From Luidia sarsii (taxonomy: Eukaryota; Echinodermata; Asteroidea; Paxillosida; Luidiidae), in contig OX465105.1 of NCBI GenBank assembly GCA_949987565.1, positions 3,172,996 through 3,236,995 on the forward strand: a stretch of DNA of 64,000 nucleotides, in the 5' to 3' direction. The notes under the pieces were generated by a model. That model made no database searches and had not been told where the DNA came from. It saw nothing but the letters and a program-made list of their open reading frames with translations. This document shows positions 1 to 9,900 of this stretch, in pieces (the stretch's first letter is position 1; every line of letters starts with the position of its first letter). The translations under genes and the position numbers were made by a program.

Positions 1-870
1 GAGACATTTGTTGAGACATTTTGTTAACATGCAGTGCAGCTGGTTACTGTCAAGTTACCTGCCCAAAATTGTCCTGTGAGCCGAAATGGGCTTACACTAT
101 CGACAAAGTGTGGCAAGGCCGTGTGACTATTTTGTAAGGCAAACAGTTCATCAGGGTAGGATAAACTGAACCACTTTGTGCTGGAACCTCCAATTTGTGG
201 TGTTACTATGCGCCATGACCTCTGAATCCATGCACCACTATTGTCCAAGTTTTAAACAAAGACCCTTTTCAGACTAACACAAAACAATATGTAGCGTTCA
301 ATGAGGTTTTGCCGTTGCTCGACGTGATAAACACTGAATGCTCAGTGCTTTGCCCGATGCTGATGAAAAAATTTCAGGCAGCTCTGACGGGATATGTAGC
401 ATGACAAAAGCCACACAGACATCTGATTGTGCCAGGTTTGACTCGCTTATACACATAGTGTACTCTTATTGATTTATTTCACTGGTATTTATTATTGCAA
501 ATTTCTTAGCGCGCTTTGAGAATGGTTATTATGGGCACTGCTAATTGGCCCAGTGACAGAGAGTTCCTTGAATGGCATTAGTGAGCACTGGACAGTGTAT
601 ATCACTCCTTTCACTACCTCAAATACTTAGAGGACCATTTAGCCAATACCTTCACAGGCTACACCAATGTATCTTCTCCACACTGTACAACATGGCAGCC
701 CACAGTTTTTTATTTCATACAGCCTTGTGTCTTTTCTCTGTCTATAATCATAAACTTAATGATTCATACCACTGTCCATTTCTCTTGAAGGTCTTACGGG
801 AAATTGTTGTAGCACAAAGAACGGGGCCTTGAATAAATAGGTTGAAGTTCTTTTTCTTTTTTTCTAGTAC
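1..870. other. Deltex last intron (partial), mostly unassigned
   Basis: No Deltex terminal exon, other exon or ORF with recognisable content. Positions 296-402 hold a fragment of the second tRNA-like repeat family (cgacgtgataaacac ... ctgacggga), also seen near 3590, 24640, 28800, 48600 and 52790. Nothing else is recognised. Confidence 0.5.
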
Positions 871-960
871 CTTTCTTCCAATGTCGTTATCGGGGAGGTA
901 ACAGTGACGAGGAAAGCCGCGGGCACTGAAAGGCTTGCCTGGGTTAGGATGGTCCGTCCC
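871..960 (-). CDS. DTX: Deltex exon 8: central DTC domain
   Basis: 90 bp, phase 0 both ends; acceptor TCTTACAG, donor GTACTAG. Encodes H-P-N-P-G-K-P-F and [10 protein letters not shown], among the most conserved strings of the family. The exon after it, expected to carry L-I-x-A-W-x-R-R-L-I-F, is not in 1-870. Confidence 0.93.
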
Positions 961-3900
961 CTGTAAGAGAACAAATAGTGGAGTTGCACATGAATGACCG
1001 TCACGGATACTGCACTCCGTTTCACATTCAATACAATTCAGGTCTATCTTTGGTGGTCTTTCAACCAGTTAGTGTGTACATTGGGAGTGGGGGCTGCTGT
1101 ACGTTTTAAAGACTCACTCTTCTTCTCCAGTCCTTTCTCTCAATTACATTCTTTTCTCTCAATAGACCGATTGTGCAACCACTGTTTACATCCCATCACG
1201 TGACTTATAGTGGGTATTTTTTCATCTCATTTGGCACAGAGAAGCGATGGAAATGTACAAAGAAGAATGTGGACAATATGATAGTCTTCTTTGCTCATTT
1301 CCACTCCTGTTCTGCAGCAAATGAGATGAAAAAATACCCACTATAAGTCACGTCATGGCATGTAAACATTGGTCTATTATCGGTCTATTAAACAAATACT
1401 GGATGCAGGCGACCCTGTTAAGGCGTGAGTGTAGTAAGGTCAGCTTGGGTGCAGGGATTGGGCAGAAGTGGGCATACCAGGAGATGACTCATGGTCTCCT
1501 CTCTACATTCACATACTCATTGACCTTCATTGTTGACCAGTAAACTTGCTATCAGTCAAACTCCAGGGGAATGGATGAAAAGTGGGGAGTTATCCTGCGT
1601 TCAAGTTATAGAAAACAACGCGGTTTTTGTTCACTCAGTGCGTGTAAACGCGACAACGGCAGTGCTTGTAGACATGCTCATCGCATCAAAAAGACAACAT
1701 GTGCGTGAAAATAATGACTCATGTTGAAGGTGAGCTTCCATCATGATATTGACAATTTGAGTCACGGAGGATTTATTGTACACAAAGGCCTACTCTTTTG
1801 TCGGGAATACAGTATGCAGGGCAGGAAATTCACGACGGCAACGACGGCAATTGCCGTCGTGCCCTCACCAATTGCCGCGGTGCCCTTAAATTTGGAGGAT
1901 TTTCACGGCAACAAATTGCCGTGCCCTTTTAGCACATTGCCGTCGTGCCCTTTTTGCCGATGGATAGTTGGGCAGATCGGACTGCCGGCCGCCGCACGGC
2001 CGTTAGCACAGCGCGCATGAAATACATTCCGACTGCTGTGCAGTGTGTGTGTGTGCAGCACACACGGAAGCTTCACTGTTAACATGTACCGCGCGCACTG
2101 TCAGCTAAACATTGCGCATTCTGTGCACAACTGAACGGACTGTGTATGGGTGTACATGTACATGTACACGTACACATACTGTACACGATCAATGTACGTA
2201 CATATACATGTACATACATGTGCAGTGCGTTCGATCGGGACAGTTTCATATCAACGAACTTTTAGTCTGCGGGTACCAGTGAATCTTGGACATCGCTGGC
2301 TGTACCAAACAACGGGTACCAACGGTAGTTGGGAGCGATTTGCGTTGCACGATAGATAGATTGCGCAGCATGCAGCACGTGGTCGGGTTGCGTGCGAAAG
2401 TAGAATCGTAGAGCTGTCAAAGGTTTGCGTGTTCGCGGGTGCCTTTTCAAAGTCGTAACCATGCCCCGAAAGGAGAAAGCTAAACAGCAAAACGAGCTAC
2501 TACCTCACGATGCAGCACAAAAATGTCGCAAACTTTATTCCTTTTTTCAGGTAGGCCTACGAACGTAGTCATTCTCAATTTTTTGGACGAGAACTGATGA
2601 GAAGGTTTTGGAACACCGAACCCACATCACGATACGTTGACAGCATGGACTATTCTATTGGGAATGAGAGGGGTGCGACTTTATACAATAATAAGCTCCG
2701 ATAATATGCTCGTTTAGGTTGGACCTAGCTGCTTAAAAATCCATCTTTACAAACATGTAGGCTATTTAGAATCCTTTTTATTTCGATTGTTTTGTGAGGA
2801 TCTATTGTCAGATATTTTTGTCGTCCCGCTTACTATAGCAGTAGCACCCCGGCCACACCTGAATGGTACAGTTCATGTTCCGTGAGAATGCGTGTTGGTG
2901 GCTGACTGAAACCTATTTTAGACGTCATTTTTATGTTGGAAAATATTTTTTTTAGGCATTGTGGTCCCACAGAAACGATGATATATTTAGTAGGAGACCT
3001 AAAACAAGGATTCGGTGCCTTCAGCGCCTATTTTCAAAGTTTGTTTAAGGTGCTTACGTCGTGTTTGCATCGGTACTAATAAAAAGTAGTTAAATTGCCT
3101 TGATGCCCCGGATTTTTTTTGCGATTGCCTTGATGCCCTTCAAAAATTGCAGAAATTGCCGTGATGCCCTTAATTTGCCGAAATTTCAAGGCAAAAATTG
3201 CCGTGCCCTTTTTAACCCGGAGTTCCTGCCCTGAGTATGCGTTCGAGGTAAATGGAGGTTCGACGTAAACCAGGTTCGACATATCGTGATTTTACTGTAT
3301 ATGTGAAATGTGCACCTACCTGGGTACCAGGGACTATATCGTAGATAATCCGGATTGTGTGGCAGTCAGGGAAGCTTTGTAAAGAGTGGGGGATGGTGTG
3401 ATAGTCCATGCGACCAGGCGGCTGGTTCCCATGCTTCACCCCATAGATGGTCTTACACGTTGGGCACTGTATACTACCATCCTACACACAAACAAAGCAC
3501 ACGTCCAGAATTATTAATGCTGTTAACACCTAAGCACCGATGATAGTCGGAATCCAGCTGTCTCCTGATGAACCTACACATTGCCGCTCGAACTGCCTGC
3601 ATTCTTTTTCAGCAGGCAATCGGGCAAAGCACCGAGTACACAGTGCTTACTATAGCGGGGCAAACCCTCATTGAATTACCCTCTCTTTGAACAAACATAT
3701 ATCAGAGTACACACTGCCCGAAACGTTGAGTTACCAGCTCTTTTCAGTGCAACACTCCGTCTCACAAGAGATGATGTACGTGGTGTCATTGCAAACCTTC
3801 CACTTTGTAAGGGTTACCGACTCTTTTCAGTGCAACACTCAGTCTCACAAGAGATGAAGTACATGGTGTCATTGCAAACCTTCCACTTTGTAAGAGTTAC

Positions 3901-6900
3901 TGGCTTTTGTCAGTGCAACACTCAGTCTCACAAGAGATGATGTACGTGGTGTCATTGCAAACCTTCCACTTTGTAAGAGTTACTGGCTCTTTTCAGTGCA
4001 ACACTCAGTCTCACAAGAGATGATGTACATGGTGTCACCGCAAACCTTCCACTTTGTAAGAGTTACTGGCTCTTTTCAGTGCAACACTCTGTCTCACAAG
4101 AGATGATGTACATGGTGTCATTGCAAACCTTCCACTTTGTAAGAGTTACTGGCTCTTTTCAGTGCAACACTCTGTCTCACAAGAGATGATGTACATGGTG
4201 TCATTGCAAACCTTCCACTTTGTAAGAGTTACTGGCTCTTTTCAGTGCAACACTCAGTCTCACAAGAGATGATGTACATGGTGTCATTGCAAACCTTCCA
4301 CTTTGTAAGAGTTACTGGCTCTTTTCAGTGCAACACTCAGTCTCACAAGAGATGATGTACATGGTGTCATTGCAAACCTTCCACTTTGTAAGAGTTACTG
4401 GCTCTTTTCAGTGCAACACTCAGTCTCACAAGAGATGATGTACATGGTGTAATTGCAAACCTTCCACTTTGTAAGAGTTACTGGCTCTTTTCAGTGCAAC
4501 ACTCAGTCTCACAAGAGATGATGTACGTGGTGTCATTGCAAACCTTCCACTTTGTAAGAGTTACTGGCTCTTTTCAGTGCAACACTCCATCTCACAAGAG
4601 ATGATGTACATGGTGTCATTGCAAACCTTCCACTTTGTAAGAGTTACTGGCTCTTTTCAGTGCAACACTCAGTCTCACAAGAGATGGTGTACATGGTGTC
4701 ACCGCAAACCTTCCACTTTGTAAGAGTTACTGGCTCTTTTCAGTGCAACACTCTGTCTCACAAGAGATGATGTACATGGTGTCATTGCAAACCTTCCACT
4801 TTGTAAGAGTTACTGGCTCTTTTCGGTGCAACACTCTGTCTCACAAGAGATGATGTACATGGTGTCATTGCAAACCTTCCACTTTGCAAGAGTTACTGGC
4901 TCTTTTCAGTGCAACACTCTGTCTCACAAGAGATGATGTACATGGTGTCATTGCAAACCTTCCACTTTGTACTTCCACCGTGCAAACCTTCATATCTTAT
5001 CTAACATGGCCTGCAGCTGTGCATAATTGGGGCATTTCCACCAATGCGCCGTACATTATCCAAACAGTGATCCCCCAATTGCTGTAGCCAAGTTGATAAA
5101 CAATTGGTTGTGTGCATCTGAATGAAAGCGGGGGTGTGATCCCTGGAGATATACGGCAGTTAATGGTTGTATTGCTTCTGACTGGAGCCCCAACCCCGAC
5201 AAAAACAGTTGACTATTAGGGAAGGCCTCCATCTAAGAGCTGCATAGCTCAGATGGTAAGAGTACTAGTATGCCAAACCACAGATCTCAGGTTCAAGTCC
5301 CAGTCCAGTCAAATTTTTCTTTGCCATTTTTTCAAAAACTGTTGAAATCTTTTTAGTCAGTTTTTGTTTGAGTTTGAGTTTATTTGAAATCTCAGGAAGT
5401 CAAACTCTGATAACTCAAAACTCCTGTTAAATTAAACGAGGGTTCTATTCCCTTCACTAGTTAAACAGTGGTACTGGTACATGTACAAATTCTCTTAACT
5501 CAAAACTCTGCTTAACACAAATTAAGAGCCAGTTCCCTTGAGGTTTGACTTATAATCTAGATTTGCCAGTACACACAAATAATTAAGCATGAAACCGGAC
5601 TATCCATTTGCTTGTGGCAAGACTTACTTTTGGGCCACTTCCGTACATTGCATGAAGGCAGCCTCGGTGGAAGAGGTGGCCACACTTGCTGAGTCTCTGC
5701 ACCACCTCCTCACTGTCGTCTGTATAGTGCGAGCCATCGGCCAATTTCTCGTAACAGATTGCGCACTCCTGCGTGCAGTCACGGAGAAAACCAATCGGGG
5801 AAACAGAGAAAGAGAAAAATCTCCCAAAAGTTAGAGGGCCCGACGTGTCGATCCTAGCAGGACCTTTCTTAAAGGCAAAGTGACCTGGCGTCGATTTCAC
5901 CAAACCCATCGTAACTTATGATCAATCACACGGCGATGAATGATGCACAGAAGCCATAGTGTATCATAATTTACGATGGGTTATCCATCGTAAGTTGAGT
6001 TACGATACATCGTAAGGCTTCGTGAAATCCAGCCCAGGAGTCAAAGCCTTAGGATGCATCATAACTCAACTTACGATGGATAACCCATCGTAAGTCGTGA
6101 CACGCCATATGGTTTCTGTGAAGTGCTCGCTGTCTTGCGATTGATCGTAAGTTACGATGGGTTTGGTGAAATCGACTACAGGACATACACAGACAGTCAG
6201 GGGAAAGGAAAGCCCTGACACACATGACAGAGGAAGGACAAAAGGGAAGGGAGTGGGATACAGATGTACACAGGAAGGGAAGGGAAAACAAACAAAGGGG
6301 TGGGAGGCACATATACCGTATTTGGATGTGTTTTTGGTTCTGTATAAACAAGAAGAAGAAACGAAAAGACACAAGTAGGCATTTGGCGTAAATTTTGTGG
6401 ATCATCGATTGTTGGTACATGAAGACTGTTGGGGGAGCAAGATAGAGGGCAGCACAGTCAGTATCAGTCTTACCTCATCCGGGACTTTTTTCACTTTGGT
6501 CATGTACTTCTTCATGACGTCATCGGCTGAATCAACTGCAGATCAATGTAAACATCAGTTAAGCTCTTCTTAGGTGACCAAATCTCAAAGGATTGCAAAC
6601 TTTTCATGTATAGACCGAATACCAACTTAAAGGTATCACTTAAAGGTCCAATACAAAATCGGGAAGATCGGAAAACATCGATGTCCACAGATTTCCTTCT
6701 AATTTACACAGTTTGTAGATGGTCATGATATAGAATACTCATGTTGAAATCTGACAGTCTGGGATGCTGTACTTCTCGAGAAATCTTCACTCAAACATGG
6801 ACAAATAGTTTATTACTCGTGAATTAATACACTATGTCTTCCACTTCAGAACGGTGCGAAACCGTGACAGTTTTTTTCCTCAGATTCTCAGACTTTCTCA

Positions 6901-9900
6901 GATTACCGTTTGAGCTAAAAACCTTCACAGGATTTCTTTTCCCACTAGATGGCATCGTGTCACGAAGGTTAAGACTTTACCTCGGACCAGCGACGTCTTC
7001 TGCTTCTTCTTGCTGGGTCGGATGCCTTCCACCGGCCGGATACTCCCCTTGGAGGTGGGCGGAGGGGCAAAAATGGGGATGGGCGTCGGCTGCAGCGTGA
7101 CCGGCACTGCAGTGGACAGCAACATGCTTGTGATAGCTGCTCATGAGCAACAGCAGGAGGTGGAGGAAGAGGAGGAGGAAGGGGGACGGGACCAACGCGG
7201 GCCCCCGAGAAGCCGGGAAGGAAAGGAGAACGGTTATGTGCACCAGCGATGAGGTGACGCCACACGCACACAAGGACAGACGGTGTATGAGTAAGACCAC
7301 AAACCTATGCCAGACTCTAGAAGTCTCCTGACAACGGGCAGAGTACACACTGCCCAAAACGTTTGAGTTACCGGCTCTTTTCAGAGCCACAATACTCCGT
7401 CTCAAAAGAGATGAGCTATGTGGTGTCACCGCAAACCTTCTAAACTGTGTTTCCACCATGTAGACCTTCAAATCTGTTCATGTTGTTAGTTCATTACAGT
7501 GAAGTTAATACAAAAACGGTTGCAAACTGCTCACTGACTAAAATGATCTGCAATACATCGATCTCAAAAGTTAGAGGGCCTGACGTTTCAATCCTAGCAG
7601 GGCCTTTCTCAAAGGTGCTGATAGGATGGAAACGTCAGGCCCTCTAACTTTTGAGTTTATTACAGTGTGCATTAACTGGTACGTATGTAATGTAGTGACT
7701 GACTTAAGAATTGCATAGCCAGTAATTACCAGGAGGTTTGTGGAGACACCAAATAGTGGGTTGCTCTTTTGTGAGTGGGTGTGGTTCTGAGGGGGGAACT
7801 CGTTTGTCAGACACAGAAATGTTTATCTAAGAAAGGTTAGTAAGGCTGGGTATGTCGGATGGTTATTTCTTAAACACTGTGAAGGGTGATGTGAATGACA
7901 ATGTGGATACACGTTCATGGAGCTTACCTGTCATGACTGGGCTTAATCGTGCCCCTACAGCATGAGCTGGTCTTGCTACAATGGAGTTAGGGGTAGACTG
8001 AGATCTGTAACACGCACAATAAACAGTTGTCAAAGCAACAGAGTCAAACAAAAATGTTACAAACTCCTAAAATGATCAGAATGCCATTTGTTTTAAAGTG
8101 TATATTAACCCGGTAAAACCTGAATGCAGTAGCCGGGTTAATATAACCTCCCATGATATATTCACCCGACAACGGCATTCTTCCTGGAGGTCGTTCATAC
8201 TGATGCACATTCATGAATACTCTTTACTCTGATTGGCCAATGTCACAGTAGCATACATGAATATGCATAAACATGATGACAATTGTAATGACAATTGGCC
8301 AATTAGACTAAGGGACCGGAAGAATAGCGTTTGCGGGAAGAATGCCCTTGTCTGGTGAATATAACCTGTGTTTTTTGTTCTTAAAGCGAGGGTTTGACGT
8401 TTTGATCCTAGCAGGACCTTTCTCCTTTGAGAAAGGAATCAAAACATCAGGCCCTGTACATTTTTCGAACAACTTTGGCTCGATTCACACTCACTAACCT
8501 GGTCATTCTGCTGGTCGCTGCAGCAGCTGCAGCGAGACACGACGTGGTGGAGCTGGAGCTCATGATGCTGCCGCCCCCGCCGCTGCTGCCTGAAATGCTG
8601 GGCCTGGTGCTGCTCACGCCGCTGGTTGCAGCGGCCATCGTGGCCGGCACGCTGACGGATCTGGGCAGCGACGAGCGCGTGCCGGAACTTCCGCTCCCCG
8701 CAGCTGCTGCCGCTGCTGCTGCTGCGCTCGTCCCCGCCGCATTGGGATCGGGCGGCGATGACCACGCCACCGTCGCTCGCACGCCACCGGTCGCCGCCAC
8801 CGACTTGCGCAGCGCCGTGCGCTTCCCGGCGTGCTTCTTGCCGGCTTTGCCCAGCGAGGAGGACGTGGCGGTGGAGGAATCAGATCCCTGCGAGGAGTTT
8901 GAATCGTCGGCGCCAGCCGCCGACGACGGCGCCGCGTTCCCCGTCGAGCTCGCGGGCCCGCCCAGGTTCGGTGAGTTGGCGTCCGCGCCGTCCGCGGACT
9001 CCACACTCGCACCGGGGGGGTTCTTCGTCTGGGCGAGAGCCTCCTTGGGGTAGCCCGGGGGCGGGAGCGACACGCGGCGTATGTTCCTGACGAAGCCCGA
9101 GTCGGCCCGCGTTTGCCTCATGGAGACAAAGTCCAGCTGGTAGGGCAGGCCGCTGGGCGTGGCCGACAGGTCGAGGCTGCCATGCGACTTGCCAAAGGCG
9201 TCCTCAATCAGGCAGGAGGTGTCGAGGTCGTAGGGACTCCAGCCGTAATCGTCCTGCCACTGCCACTCGATGCTCTGGCCCGGTGCAGAGGATGCTGGGA
9301 AGCTTCTCCTACGAATGGACCGCGCTGTTCCTAAATATCCCCCCCCAAAAAAAAAACCCACCAAAAATGGAATTATCAGAAAAAAAATTTGCAGTGACAC
9401 CATGACCATGTAACTGTAAGTCATCTCTTTTGTGAATGACAATTTTGTGTATTGAGAATGACATTTTTTATTTTTTATTTTGTCATGTGACGATCAAATT
9501 TGAAAAATGGTAAAGAAAACTTTGACTGGATTGGGTGCCGATTTCACTCACGCTTTGCGATCATCGTTAATGGCCACATCGATTGCTGAGTCTGAAATCC
9601 ATTGCTACACCGATTGCTATTGATTGCGATGGATTTCAGACTTAGTTTAGAGATCGATTTTGGCGTTTGCGATGATTGTAAAGCGTTAGTGAAATCAGCC
9701 CCCGGACTTGATCCCTAGAGATCTGCTGTGGTTTTGCTTGTAATTGGCATATTATTATTATTATTATTATTATAATATTATTATTGCAAAATAAAATAAA
9801 TGTAAAAATTCTGGATTTGCATTTTTTGCATAATTTAATATAATTATAAGACAGAATGCAGTTTGCAACGTTTTCGAGTGACTTTAAAAAATTAAAATCG

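Noticed and set aside
1..870. Last Deltex exon
   Set aside because: No minus-strand frame encodes the expected A-W-x-R-R-L-I-F or similar; the exon is taken to lie outside the window.
5237..5311. Functional tRNA gene
   Set aside because: The cloverleaf folds, but the same sequence is dispersed in many diverged copies with long shared flanks and weak acceptor pairing, as expected for SINE-like repeats.
7010..7252. Plus-strand ORFs over Deltex exon 4
   Set aside because: Antisense of a confirmed exon and Glu-rich low-complexity sequence next to it.
9331..9442. Upstream extension of the Deltex exon 2 frame with a hydrophobic, signal-like start
   Set aside because: An acceptor at 9331-9332 joins exon 2 in phase to exon 1, and the hydrophobic stretch is intron sequence without homology to Deltex.
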